From contig NC_092671.1 in the NCBI RefSeq assembly GCF_964355755.1, positions 12,382,501 to 12,446,500 on the forward strand: a DNA stretch of 64,000 nt, given 5' to 3'. The notes beneath the pieces are model-generated. The model saw only the letters and a list, made by a program, of their open reading frames with translations. It did no database searches and had not been told where the DNA came from. The position numbers and the translations under genes were made by a program. Shown piece after piece: positions 1 to 12,600 of this stretch (within the stretch, counting starts at the first letter, position 1; every line of letters starts with the position of its first letter). The DNA is from Antedon mediterranea. Lineage: Eukaryota > Echinodermata > Crinoidea > Comatulida > Antedonidae.

Positions 1-3000
1 ATGTACACATTACTTTATTTTATTTTGTTTTAGTTATTTAGAAAGATTTACTTTATATATCATACCATATAACAAAATACTGTATTCAATATTACCTTTT
101 ACACATTTTGTTGGTGGATTTCTATTGAATTTTTTATATATTTTTCCCCATAAGATTCTACTTATTTCCTACCCATCTTGACAAATACCAAAGATATTAA
201 TAAACATTTCTTTGATGTTAACCATATTTCTAAACATTCATGATGGTTTTTTCATTTTATTTTGTGTGCATTTCAAATCCTCTGACAATTCAAATTTCTA
301 CAAACTTTGTTTGACTTCATCAGTGGAGTTTGACTCCAAAAGTATTTGAAGCTATATACATTTGATCCAAAAAAATCAACATTTCAGTTATATGCATTTA
401 CAGCAAACAGTTGTATTTATACAGTGTACAATATGACATACTTTTTTTACTCTACTGTTATGGCAAACATAATACATGCTTTGTTAATATTTAATAAGTT
501 AGCTATACTTAGTTACAGAATTTGCTTAAGCTTACAGTTGTATAGCATTTTGCTTATTATGTAATTGTTTTACATTTACAATTGTATAATCAAATTAAAT
601 ATGAAAGCACTAATATATATATATCTTGTTCTGCAAGTTAATATGAAAATTACTTGAGTGCGTATTTCCGAATGAGCATATCTACTACATTAATGCAAGT
701 GGTTTTTGAAATTTATATTATGTGACTGATACAGTAATATAGATTACTCTTTTTTTCATATCTGATGGCTTTTCAGTTTGATAATCTACAATTTATGCAT
801 GTTTTTTAAACTACCATTATACAAAAGTTTTCGGTATCAATGATTTGATTTCATGTTTGTACAATCTCTTACTACAATACAAATGTTTCTGTTGTATCAT
901 TTCAACATGAGTACAGTATTGTCCGATACCATTTCAAGCAATGCCAGGGCTGAAAATAAGCTTTAATTCTGAAAGTAGTAAAACATACATTGTTTCTCAT
1001 TGTTTGGAATTAAAAAGGTTTTCACACATTATTAATAAGGTTAGATCAAGAATAGAGTTAACTGAAATCACATCCTGTATATGTTTTAATGTCTAACGGC
1101 TAAAATTAACCTTTGAATTTTGCTCACAAGTCTGACCAGTTATAGACTGTATTATCAATTAATTGGCTAACCAGGCTAGCGGCCATTGTTAATTTTCAGC
1201 CCTGGAATTCAAATTTGTGTGATATCATTTGAACATAACAATACAAGTATGTCTAATGTCATTTAAACTTGAATATAACCATGTTTGATATTTTGTATCT
1301 GTTCCTTCACTCTCTTTTTTCACTTCCTACTCAATCACTCTTGCACCTTCTAGCTTCGAACCCATGGACAACACATGTTAAATAAACTGCAGCAGTTACA
1401 GGTAGCGCCCTCTATACATCTTTATTATTCATCAGCTTTTATTGAATATACATAATTTAGTATTCATGAGATAATGTATGCATATCATTTTGTTATTTAA
1501 TTCATGAGATGATTATGTATGCATACAAGATTTTCATAATCATGCATTTATATAGTTTTAATATACTTGAGCATGTGTATATATATAAAGCCTATTTTCT
1601 TGGCAGCTTTAATGAATATTCATTGAACATTATTGATTATTCATGAACCCCTCTGCATGCCTTTATGATCTGATAAGCATGTGTGTTTGGAGCCTGTGCA
1701 GCGCATGCATGTGATGCTTTGATTTTTATTTTGAATTTTTTAGCATGTAGCATGGAATAAATTAATTTTTTATTTTATATTGTGAAGTAAAATTTTAATG
1801 TGGTACGTTATGTTAAGTACATATGGTACCATTTATATTGGTTTTGTTAAATTGTTTGTTAACAATTATTTGAAAATGTAAGATTAATTTAAGATAGATA
1901 GATATGTTTTATAGTAAGTTTTATTTTTTATTTGAACTCAAAAAATAAAAGAATCTCCTGTTTTTTTCCATCTGTCATGCATGAGCAACTTTTGCAATAT
2001 GATTTGATTTAGTTAAAAAGTGTGTTAAAAATTACCTTAAGTTGATTTAAACACCATCCCTATCATAATTCTGTTTTTTTAGATATAGTCTTTGTATTTA
2101 GTCTGAAAATGTATTTATGTTGGTGATATTGGTTTGTTTCTTTTTTATTTCTCAATAATTAAATCCTTTTTACAGGTGCTTTGTACAATAATTTGTAAAC
2201 TATTTTGGCAAAAGCAGAGGGAAATTGTACCTGTAGCTTGCTCGAATTTTCTATATTTGTTTTGTTTGTGAAATTCATCCTCTGAATGGGTAAAACCAAA
2301 ACAGTAGTGGTGTTAAAGAACAACAAATGTTTTACCTTATTGTCTAACTTGTTCTAACTTGAATTCTTTTATTTTTTTTTCTTATGGGCCAATTTTATGT
2401 TCTTTTGTTTTTGTTTCAGACACATGAATTCCTACTTTTATTTTCAGTTTATTTTGATCAAATCAGTTTATGATTTAATAATCCTTTTTATATTATTAAA
2501 CACCTTTTCTCCTTTATTAGATTTATGTGTTTCTGTTGTCAGTATCTTTTATGGCTGTGTAATTTTTTTTTAAACCTAATTTTTTTTAAATAAATATTTT
2601 AATAAAACCATGTAATTGTAATGCAAAATCTACATCAACAACAAGCCAAGTCATTTAATGCAAATATTTTGGTTTTTATTTAGTAAGTAAATCAAAATTC
2701 ACTGTTTCCATTTGGTCAGAATAAGATCAATACTTAAAATACTTAAAATTGCATGTGAAATGTATATGTTGCATTAAATTGCTTGGTATAGGATTTTGTG
2801 GACAAATTTAGAAGGATTTGTCTGCATTTTGAGTCCACCAGCTTAATATTTTGATGATTTAAATTTCATGTGAATTTTAATGGCAGTATATTACGTATAA
2901 AACCAGGTTGTTAATCAGTGCTAGTCCCTGCAGTTACTTTTGCCATTAGTCTTATCAATGTATCTACATAAGATAAATCCTTATCACCATCCCAATCACA

Positions 3001-3197
3001 TCAAATAAACATTAATATTAAAAGGTGCTAAGCTGATCATGGACACATATTTCAAGGGATCAAAATTTAAATATCATTCATCATATAAAAAGAAAAATAT
3101 AGCACAGGAAGATGTAGGATTAACGTCAAAGACTTTACACTAAAAGTAATTGAAAATAACTTGGGTATTGAGGGCGCTGTTGCTATTGTCATTTTAG
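1..3197 (+). other. Upstream intron, 3' part
   Basis: There is no coding exon that I can support here. The stretch ends in ATTTTAG, the acceptor of exon 1. It contains a probable inverted-repeat MITE (944-1205) and an AT-rich patch at 1420-1680 with repeated ATTCATGAGAT and GTATGCATA words. The rest is AT-rich and featureless to me. Confidence 0.8.
944..1205. mobile_element. Probable hAT-like MITE with inverted ends
   Basis: The left end reads CCAGGGCTGAAAATAA and the right end reads TTAATTTTCAGCCCTGG, so the two are near-perfect inverted copies about 260 bp apart. CAGGG-type ends are common in hAT elements. I see no open reading frame between them and no clear 8-bp target duplication, so the class is tentative. 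Confidence 0.5.
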
Positions 3198-3428
3198 GTT
3201 TGTGCAGATGGTAAATCTTTACTAGATGCATTACAACAGCCTGTTAGTGAGGAAAGTGAGGATTCCGTTACTGCCCAAGCTGATTACTCTAAGTCGGCGA
3301 CTCATGTTCTGGACGTAGTGCATGAAATTCTTGATAACCATAGACACTTGGACGAGATGTGGCAAAATCGTAAAACTCTGTTTCAACAACAGTTGCAGTT
3401 GCTCCTATTCAAGCAGGATGCTGAAGAG
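3198..3428 (+). CDS. trio: trio exon 1 of window (77 codons, spectrin repeat)
   Basis: The exon is preceded by ATTTTAG and followed by GTAGGT, phase 0 at both ends. It starts VCADGKSLLDALQQ, which matches the vertebrate Kalirin/Trio segment C-D-G-K-LLLDVLQR. It continues through SATHVLDVVHEILDNHRHL and the tryptophan of a spectrin helix (DEMWQNRK). It encodes the end of one spectrin repeat and the first helix of the next. It is not the true first exon, because there is no initiator and the protein clearly continues upstream. Confidence 0.94.
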
Positions 3429-4835
3429 GTAGGTCAAATGTCTTGTTTGGTTGTGTTTTTTATTATTAAATAAATATATTCTTACTTAAAAGTAGAGCAA
3501 GGTTTTGTTTGTAATTAGAATCCTTTTAATGTATATCTTTACTTTGTATTTCTTAGACCTATTTCGAAACATTTTGTGAAATTAAAATGATTAATGTGTT
3601 TCCCCAACCTACTTTAGTGTAAGTACACTTTCCCAGCCCTGATGGTTGGTCAGGTTTCAACACCTTTAAAAGACACACCCATTGAAAAATGACCAGACTA
3701 TCTTCCTATCATGTCAATAAGTAATGAGATTCCCCAATAAGAATGACATTAAAATGCATCTAAAAAATGCAAATATTATTAATGCAATTTTTCAGGGGGT
3801 CGATCATACATTAATGATACACGAACAGTAGCCATGGGCTGCCATCTAGCATTTGCTTTCTTTTCTCTCAACCGTATCACTTTATATCACAAAGCTACAG
3901 CCCTGTATACAATAGGATGTCATCAGTATTGTTACTTATAATCAAATCGCATTTAATGGTTGGTTTGTCTGAAGTTGAAAACTTAACTACAAACTATAAA
4001 ATAAATACGAGACTTGGGAAGTTGTTTAATATCCAATCGCGCGATCGGCATCAAACCAAAACCTGTATATTTGATATTTATTATCAAGACTAAGATGCAG
4101 CCTAAGATATACCATATGTGCATGTCTATAATACAAACTTTATTCTCTATAAGACGCATACTCAATTTGAAACGGCTAAAGGTTAGACATTTAATTTAAA
4201 TTTATTAAGAAGAAAAACATGATGAAAAATTTATAGGAAATACTTATCTCAAACATGATCATTTAACTTGAATGATAAAAGTCATTTATCCAAATAACAA
4301 ACATAAATTCAAGTGTGGTCGTGTGTGCTGACGGTCATTTTAATTTCCAGCTTAAAGTCTAAACTCACTGATTTAATTTACTGAAATTTAATGTGAAGCT
4401 GTATCTGTCTGATGTGATTATTTTCTGTAGACAACATAGGCTATTTACTTAGAAACGAGAAACATATAAAATAGGTCATAGTACATTAAGGGAAAAGCTA
4501 CCATTGGGTAACTAGTAGGTATGAAATATAATAAATGTTTTTAGGAATACAGTATGTAAGTATTATTGACTAATTATGGTAATTTAACCTTTTAACTGTG
4601 AATTAGCGCCATAAGGTGAGCATTACATGAACAAGCACCGCATTCTCAGTGAAGTATGTTTAACCATATTTCAATAATTTTATATGTTATTTTGCAGAAA
4701 ACATATATATATATATATATATATATAAACACATTAGGCAACGAACATTAATATATATATATAAACACAACAGGCATAGAAATAAATTCCAAACCGCCCG
4801 GTGATACACTGTATCATTAAAATATATATATATAT

Positions 4836-5005
4836 ATGCACTGATGAAGGGCTAGTGTTGCCCGAAAGCTCTGCTAACTTTTCTGGCTGTTTACTTTATC
4901 GTTTTGATTTAGCTTTTCGCTTTTTTTTTGTATCTCCATTGAGATCCAGCCACTGATACCCACAGCATTGTCATTTTTTTCAGTAATTTGCCTTTGGATT
5001 TATAT
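4836..5005 (+). mobile_element. Interspersed repeat carrying a hammerhead-like core
   Basis: About 170 bp flanked by AT microsatellites on both sides. A second, inverted and diverged copy lies at 36371-36565, so this is a dispersed element. The 5' part contains CTGATGA, a GGGC/GCCC stem, GAAA and AGCTC (4841-4871), the layout of a hammerhead ribozyme. No reverse transcriptase is encoded. Type I hammerheads are known from Penelope-like elements and related non-autonomous repeats, and I infer a relationship to those. Confidence 0.55.
4838..4874 (+). ncRNA. Hammerhead ribozyme-like motif
   Basis: Stem I is GCA 4838-4840 with TGC 4872-4874. The core CTGATGA is at 4841-4847, followed by one extra A at 4848. 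Stem II is GGGC 4849-4852 with GCCC 4860-4863 around a 7-nt loop. GAAA lies at 4864-4867. The self-complementary AGCT 4867-4870 would form stem III in a dimer, and C4871 would be the cleavage-site base. The extra base before stem II departs from the textbook consensus, so activity is uncertain. Confidence 0.5.
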
Positions 5006-5420
5006 ATATATAATACTATGGTAATGAAAGTACAATGAATAGGATTTCAATATTTCAGTGCTTTAGTTTGTCATTATAAATATGTCATTATGATGATTAC
5101 ATAATCAAGTAGTAGGAAATCTAACTTTAAGTGGCTTTTAAGTTTTATAGATCATTTATTTATATCATGAAACATGTGTCTCAGCCTAATAATAGCATAA
5201 GGAACATCTCACGCTTTCTAAACCAAAAAGGATGTCTAGTTAGTAAATTGATTTAGCCGCATTAAAGCTCTTTAAAATAGTTCAGAATGAGAAAAGAACC
5301 TCTAAATAAAAACCTAAACATTAGCAATAAAGTTTCAATAAAATAAATTAATAAACCTGTTTGCTGCCCTCTTTTCTCTGTACACAATATTTTCCATATT
5401 ATTGTTTATTTTCTCTCCAG

Positions 5421-5543
5421 GTTTTATGTTGGTTAGACGACTATGGTGAAGTATTCCTTAGTAAACACACTGGTATTGGGAAATCATTAAATAAAGCGAA
5501 ATCTTTGCATAAAAGGCATGAAGAATTTGAATCTCGAGCTAAG
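5421..5543 (+). CDS. trio: trio exon 2 (41 codons, spectrin repeat)
   Basis: The exon lies between TTCTCTCCAG and GTATGTC, phase 0 at both ends. It reads VLCWLDDYGEVFLSKHTGIG and onward, ending in KRHEEFESRAK. It is closely similar to vertebrate Trio (WIENHGEAFLSKHTGVGKSL). It supplies the first helix and part of the second of a spectrin repeat. It has the same length and register as exon 12. Confidence 0.95.
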
Positions 5544-5644
5544 GTATGTCGAACATTTATTTTATCTAATTTAATAATTAATGATAAAAAACCGTGTGTA
5601 GAGTATTTTGAAATAAAAGTTTGCAGAATGAAAAAAAAAATTTT

Positions 5645-5725
5645 TTAACAAAAAGTCTGATGGGATTCGAACATGTGCCTTCTCACTGACTGTAGGCAAG
5701 GATATTAGTGTATTAGGTATTTATG
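5645..5725 (-). repeat. tRNA-like SINE fragment
   Basis: On the minus strand the sequence contains a good B box, GTTCGAATCCC (5662-5672 on +), preceded by an anticodon-arm-like stretch and followed by a T run. No clear A box is visible. It lies about 120 bp after exon 2. Confidence 0.35.
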
Positions 5726-6771
5726 TACAAAACCCAAAAATAATGATGCAGAAAAACTATTTTTAGTAGAGGTGTAAGACGCTGTATATCACCAGAAGTT
5801 ATCTACATCAAAGTACCCCAAAATTATACTTCTCACATACTTTTTGAAAAAGATTATTAATTTATTAGTTTGCTTATAGTAGCAAAGTAAAGTTAGTGAA
5901 ACCAACTGTACTGGTTGCCATGGTTTGATCAATGAACCGTAACCCACCTTTAAGTATTTCTAGATTCTGATTTATAGTAATGTTGTGTAACTTCATCCCT
6001 GTTGGAGTACATGTACAATTGTCATGTTGGACCATTACTGTACTACCCATTTGCACTATATTGTTTTAGAAAGTGACATTTTATGCTTCAAATCAACCTG
6101 AAAATTTGACATCATTATTATAAGTAATAAAGATAGCCTGTCAAAAGTAAATTGTGTGAAATTGTAGGTACTGTACTCAAACATCTTTGAATAGTTTGAG
6201 AGTCTATCTAATATATTATTCTTCTTTTTCTTGTATTTTTGCATTTTTATTTTTTTATACCATCGAGATGTTGTAATGGACAACACTGCATAATGAACAG
6301 AATTTAAAGACTATTAATTACTATTATGGCATATTCCTTTACAAGTAGTTTTGATATGTTGACTTTATGAGGACCTCTTAGATTGGAAGCCATGTTAAAA
6401 GAACACACAAGGAGAGCACTATCACATGAATACAGATATTAGTTCAGTTGTTGTTTACATCAAAGTATAGACTGTAATAATATCAGTATTCATTCATCAC
6501 TTGGTTAATTACTGTGATGTATCTTGCTAAATGAATACCAGGCGATTGGTCTCCATCAGTGCAGTCTGTTGCTTCGTGTTAATATCTTTCATTATTATTC
6601 ACTCAGACTAACTATCATTTTTCAATCAAGATAAATTAATTTCATCAGTGCTTTTACGTTTACAATTTATTCAATTTAGTCTCAATAAAGAAAACCTTTT
6701 GTATTTCAGTATTAATCAGTATACCTTATAATCTTTTGATTATGATTATTTATAACAATAAAACGCTTCCT

Positions 6772-6935
6772 TTGGTACACCCCTATTTAGGAGACACCCC
6801 TTTTCAGGGAACACCATTATTAAGGGGAAACTTTCCAGGGGCAATATAATTTATGTCTTTTGTCTCTACGGCCAAACCCTATTCAAGGGACAGTCCTATG
6901 AAGGGGACCCTTTGTAGGATCCCTTAATAGATGTT
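6772..6935. repeat. GGGGACACC-type degenerate minisatellite
   Basis: Imperfect units of about 16-20 bp built on ATTCAGGGGACACC / ATTAAGGGGACA recur here. The same unit recurs at 14783-14960 and in the AGTAGAACC elements at 9537-9647 and 39954-40124, which suggests all derive from one transposon family. Confidence 0.5.
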
Positions 6936-8264
6936 ATACTGAATTGTATTAGGCCTATACATTATTGAATAAGTAAATCAATGCCTATTGCTTATTTGCA
7001 AATAATATACAGACTGATTTATATTTATTATTGAATTGGTACTTATACATTTTGAATGAGGTCATCATTTGCTTAAAATTTGTATTTTCAATTTGAGTAT
7101 GAATAGATAATTTTTTGTTTGTTTTGGGAATTAAACTTGAATAGATTGAGTACTGTAAGCATATTGGTTATTACATTTGTGAGGTCAGGGCATTGACCTA
7201 ATGTATTTTTTAGTGTCCCATCATTTCTTTTATTGGTCGATAAAACAAATACTTAAATGGTGTGAGGTGGAACTCATTAAAAAAATAATTGGATCAACTG
7301 TATTTGTTTCTTGGTGTCAAAATATGCATCAGTTAATCTAAAGAAGGAAAGAGATTTGATGACATTGTATTGGTAATGGCACTATCCCCAGATAAAATAA
7401 AATCTTATGGGGTCATGTGTGTAACATTACCTTTGTTTTCTGACGTCATTTAGAAAAATAAAGTTACGGTACTCAAGCCTACCATAATAATTCAATTCAC
7501 ATTTATTTTAGTCATCGTTCATAATACATTGCTGGCTAAAGATCTTGCACTTTAGAATTATGTTAGGCCATTTAACAAATTAATAATAATATTACAAACA
7601 ATATAAACAAAATAAATAGAAAAAGAAACAACATTCCTTTGTACAATTTAGTAATGTTCACCAATGTAAAAGGATAAATAATATTGCATTTACAAAAGAT
7701 AAACCTAAGAACCTGTAGACTGCTGAATATAAATTACTTTATTGGTAATAATTGATTAGTAAAATATCAAAATACATAAAATACATAAAATGTACATGCG
7801 TAGAAATGTTACATTACTAATGTAATAATGGATGTACATAAAAAACATATATAGCTAAGCTTATTAACATATAGAGGTTGCTGGGTTTTGAACATTAAAG
7901 ATGATTTACATCAGGTTTCATAATCAAAAACAAACATTGGCATTATAGGTAAGATTGATTGCTATCTATACATTAGCTACCATGCTTACATTTTCCAATA
8001 TTTGTACTCTATAATTTAGTGACCTGTTTTTATTATTAAAAAAAACCATAGTTCATTTATCTATGGCCAAGTTGAATGAATGAATGGATGATCGACAATT
8101 TTAATTGAATTTTATACTTAATAGTACTAAATGGAAAGCAATCATATTTGTTAGGTTAATTACACCAATTTCTTGTGTTTTCTTTCTTTTTACGTTTTGT
8201 TTGTATCAAATTCAATTACCATCTCCTAATTATTAACCCACAGTGAATTCCAAATGATTAGGCT

Positions 8265-8615
8265 GTAATCACTGACCTTTTATCCTAGCATGCACTGCGT
8301 GTTGATGAAACTTCCGGTACAACACGGTATCGTGATTTCTAGTATAACAGCAAACGTTAAGGTGGGTTGACCTCGGTCCGAACAACACGCTAAAAATTAA
8401 AGCCGTGTTTAAATTTAGGGTGTAGTATAAACACGACCTAAGTGTCTTTCTCACAAAAGTGGCTATAATAAAACCCACGCAAAGGATGGTATTCACTTGA
8501 TACACCATACTTAAAATCACGGTATTGCTATCCTTGTTAGATATTGTCAAGGAATACTCTTTATTATAATTTATAAATCTGATACCATACCAGCATGCTA
8601 CCGACATGGTCATTT
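8265..8615. mobile_element. Possible foldback/MITE element
   Basis: The stretch is richer in CG dinucleotides than its surroundings. It is bounded by TAGCATGC at 8286-8293 and GCATGCTA at 8593-8600, with TGACC/GGTCA further out. An inner inverted pair GCCGTGTTTA/TAAACACGAC lies near 8401-8440. The 114-codon minus-strand open frame across it shows no known motif and I do not call it a gene. Confidence 0.3.
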
Positions 8616-9341
8616 ATAATTGGTTTGGATTTTCATTTCACAGTTCTGTAAAAAAGGTGGTTCTAATCCTATGTTCAAATCTCCTAATCTATCTTAAATC
8701 GAAAAATACTTATGCTCCACCAACCAATTTTGGGTAAGTGCATGGAAAAGACCTCAAAGAGTCAAATGGAGGACATATTGTATAAAAGACATGTAAAAAT
8801 GATGATTTCTAATTAAGATGAACTTAGTTGCGACTTAGTTTATAAACATAATAAATATCCATCCTGTACCGTGAGTTACTTGCTCCTGTATGTGTATGAA
8901 ATAACAAATAAATAAAACAATTTGTAAATGGCAAAGGTGATCACTACTTTTTTTCTCAGTGATTAAAATATTCCCTGAATATTACATCTGTGTAAGGTAA
9001 AGAACGGTCATAGGTCAGCTCACCATTGGAAAATTGGAAAGGGATAAGCACTGCCCGTGGCTCCTTAGCATTGATTTTCAACTTTTAAGTCAACTATTAA
9101 TAGTATATAGATAATGGCTCTATCCCACGGGCTATTTAAATGGGATACTTTTAAGCAGTGACTAATGAATCTGGCTTAAGTTGGTTTATGATGTGCTACA
9201 CAGATAAATGAGATGCTTTGAATTCTAAAATAGTATTGTACTTTGTTATTGCATTTTCACCGCAAAACAAATTTTAATAATTAAATGACAATTATAGTAT
9301 TATAACAATGTGGAAAAATGTTTGTTAATATACAATTGGTA

Positions 9342-9521
9342 AAGCGTGGTTCCCACTAGCGACGTAACACAAGGACGTAACGCAACGCAAGTGAATTGAC
9401 CAATCACAAGCGATGGCTTATTCGCTTGTGATTGCTAACTGTCTATAACTTTGCTTGTCATTGGTTAAAACGCTTGCGTTGCGTTTACGTCCTTGCGTTA
9501 CGTTCTAGTGGGAACCAAGCT
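9342..9521. mobile_element. Foldback MITE, TGGTTCCCACTAG family (copy 1)
   Basis: The ends are GTGGTTCCCACTAG and CTAGTGGGAACCAAGC. The terminal inverted repeats are about 45 bp with few mismatches and share GACGTAA, GCAACGCAAG and related words. An inner perfect inverted pair CAATCACAAGCGA/TCGCTTGTGATTG sits at the centre. A second, more diverged copy lies at 43549-43762. It is non-autonomous, with no open frame. Confidence 0.75.
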
Positions 9522-9536
9522 TAAGTCAAATTGTCC

Positions 9537-9647
9537 AATATAATAGAACCCATTCTTCTGGACACTGTTGTTAATTAAATACTATTTATATTCTATTTAT
9601 GGGACACTTTGTTGGGCCTGAAGTTGTCCCCTTAGTTCTACTATATT
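9537..9647. mobile_element. Short MITE with AGTAGAACC-type inverted ends
   Basis: The left end is AATATAATAGAACCC and the right end is TAGTTCTACTATATT. Just inside the ends are CTGGACAC and TTGTCCCC. The ends resemble those of the element at 39954-40124. Confidence 0.5.
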
Positions 9648-12600
9648 TTGAAAAATGTACAGTAAATTTACAGAAACTGTAACAAATTTTTTAGATGCAT
9701 TATATAATTTTATTTTTAAAACAAACAATTGAAAATTGTTTTTTAAATGGAGAAATAGATATTGCTAAATGTTGTTTCTTCAGAATCTTTTAGTTCAATA
9801 ACCAAGGAATCAAACACATCACTATATACTGTACGTCATTTGATTATTGTACTATAAACAGTTGTTAAACTTAAGTGTACTTATTTATTAATTGTAAAGC
9901 TTAAGATAAACAAAGTTTTCATATGAATAATATAATTATTAAATTATTCATACCTTAACATTATCAAATTACATAATTACCCAACTTGTATGAATACATA
10001 AACAATAGTATAATCACAAACGTCAGTAACCTGAAGTGAAATTAGCATCTAATGAAATCTGGAATTAGCCTTCTACTAAACCTTAATCCTGTGATTGTTT
10101 TCCTAAGTCCTTTACTTGCTCTTATCATAATTCTGTCAAACCAATATCCATAGTTTTACAACCTACTGTACTACTAAATTTGTCGTTTCAAATCTACTAT
10201 GGTAAGTAGTTGCAGTGAAGAGCTATTCTGCATTGAATTCTTTGTAACTTTCACCTTTTAAACTGTGATATTCCAAAATCGTAATAGTGGACTGTTAGCC
10301 TTTTTATTTTAAAAAAAAATAATTAGCAGAGATCCTTTATAAAATGAATAATTAAATGAGGAACATTATAAAAGCTTTTGACAAACCATGTAAAAAAAAA
10401 AATGCTTTTACAAGAATCTGGAGCATCTGGGGTAAATTTATGCACTTTCTGGCTATTTTTTTTTTCATGTGATTGAAACGGAAGATCACTCAAATTATCA
10501 GGAAATTCTTGCCAAAAAACAAAAAAAAATTAAGAGGTCTGGAATAAAATTTTATTCTTAAAAACTATAAAATTTAATCTTTTTAATCAGGTAAGTAGAT
10601 GATTAATGTTGAAATTACACCATTTATTTTTTCTGTTTTTGCTCATATGGGATATAGCCTATAAGTATAACTTCAGATCTTTTATCCTAAATAGTTGTAA
10701 CTTTTGTCGGCTATGAAATTCATATATAAAGAAGCATTAAAGGTAACATATTATTTCAACCTTAGTTTTATAGTTTATATTTATTTCAACCTTTGTTTAT
10801 AGTTTATATTTATTTTACATTACTAGAGTTCAAATACTGTAACACATTTGCTACGTTAAATATATCATTCATAGACAGGTTAATGTTATATTGTATGCAA
10901 AGCATTACAGACAAAATGTTATAAATCGCAGGAGTTTATTTTGGATTGTCTTTAGGACAACATTAATAAACGTAATGTAGACATTGTTTAAATGTGAATA
11001 TAGTAAAGTGATGTAGTAATGAGTTCAGGAGGATTTTAGGAAAGTAGAGACATTTCCAATTGTAAGACTACAATTTTTAAGTTAGGTTGCAATCAGGACG
11101 AAAGTGATAGATCATTCAAACTGTTGCTTGTGATTGGTCAAACAAGTATGTAGTATATTGTCCTTGTATTGCTCGTACTTGCGTTACATGTGATTTCTTT
11201 GCATTGCACGTTTGTCTGAAAACAAGCTTTATACCTCCCTGGGATTTTCATGGTTAACCACAGCCTGCACCATGGTGAATCATTAACTATTTCACTAATT
11301 AATCAGCTTTGGGGCTTTTTAGGATAGGAATTGGGTAAAATGTCATTGTGTCAGATTCATTTAATAAACATTTTATTCCAGTCTCCCACAAATGTATTAA
11401 TTTTTTCTTTATATTACAGGTGTATACACTTTAGTATTATATACCTCCATGGTAAATGCGGTACAGTTTCATAAAAGAGAACGTAATTCAATTTCAATTC
11501 AAATAAAAATAAATTTATCTCTCAAGAAAAAAAAATTAAATACTATAATAATGACAATATTTTATGTATAACAATGTAAATAAATAGTAAAATTCATATA
11601 AAAAGTAATTTTAAAGTAATTTTGTGCATAGATAATTTATTGGTTGGTTGTTGTGTCACCTAGTACTAAGTTATCTTAATATGGATACCACTTTAATACA
11701 CATTAGTGTCTGGTCCCTAATAGCAGTAAACATATTTCTTCCCAGAAAGTATATGACCATCAACCTGTTTACTCCCTGCAAAGAGTACCTTGTAGAGCAA
11801 GCCTTTTAAAATGTCATCTAGATATAAATCTTACATCGTACGCCTTGAATTTGGCATCTTCTTAGTGTCCTAAGAACATTTGCCTTGGATTTAAAAATCA
11901 ATGAAACTGTACATGTAACTACCTTCATGCAGATGTATTCTCAAATTCACAGTAGTTACACAGTAAAATGCAATACCAATAATATATGTATGGATACATT
12001 AGTGTTCATTACCTAAGGATACTCCAGTAATATCTGATTTACCATTCTGCTTATTCTTGGTAATATTTCTTTTTGAAAAACAGTATCAAACTAAAATTGT
12101 AAGTAACTTTTATATGCCACTCAAATTATATGCAAGCTCTTTAGGTAAATGTTTATCTTCTTAGCCATGTCATATTAGCCATTTTCGATTGAAGGCCCAC
12201 TACAAGTTTACTCAAAATGTTTTGTGTTCTCATCCAGGATATACCAATTGCTTGGGTAATGCCATCTCACATCTTCCCTGTTATCTTCAAGTCTCCATCT
12301 GATGACAGCTTTTCCCCATCTACCATCTGTCTGCTGTGCTAAATGAGCTCCCCCTTCACATTATGTTCACATAATAAGAGATACTGTTTCTGATTTGTTT
12401 AAAGATAACCTAGGAAATTAGAATAGCTTATTCAAAGTTAGATTTTCAATTTAGAAAAATTAAATGAAAAACTTCTTAATTTAACCACATATTTAGGCAA
12501 CTAGAGGATGTACAAAGATGGATTTGTTGCCAGGGGCTACATATACCCTTTAAAAAGCAGATAATTATTGGATATTGAGACACAAACGTACATGTCCATA

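Larger units (their letters stand above)
3429..5420 (+). other. Intron 1-2 with a retroelement-like hammerhead repeat
   Basis: No exon is visible. It holds (AT)n tracts around 4699-4830 and the hammerhead-like repeat at 4836-5005. 4735-4790 carries two copies of an ATATATAAACACA(A/T)(C/T)AGGCA word. The remainder is AT-rich sequence in which I see nothing else. Confidence 0.7.

Noticed and set aside
8269-8613. 114-codon minus-strand open frame
   Set aside because: It has no recognisable domain or splice context and coincides with a probable inverted-repeat element. Its composition does not look coding.
12186-12360. Minus-strand stretch with RT-like residues (W-G-K, R-W-R-L-E-D)
   Set aside because: Short, not flanked by other reverse-transcriptase motifs and interrupted in the neighbouring codons. 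Too weak to call a LINE fragment.
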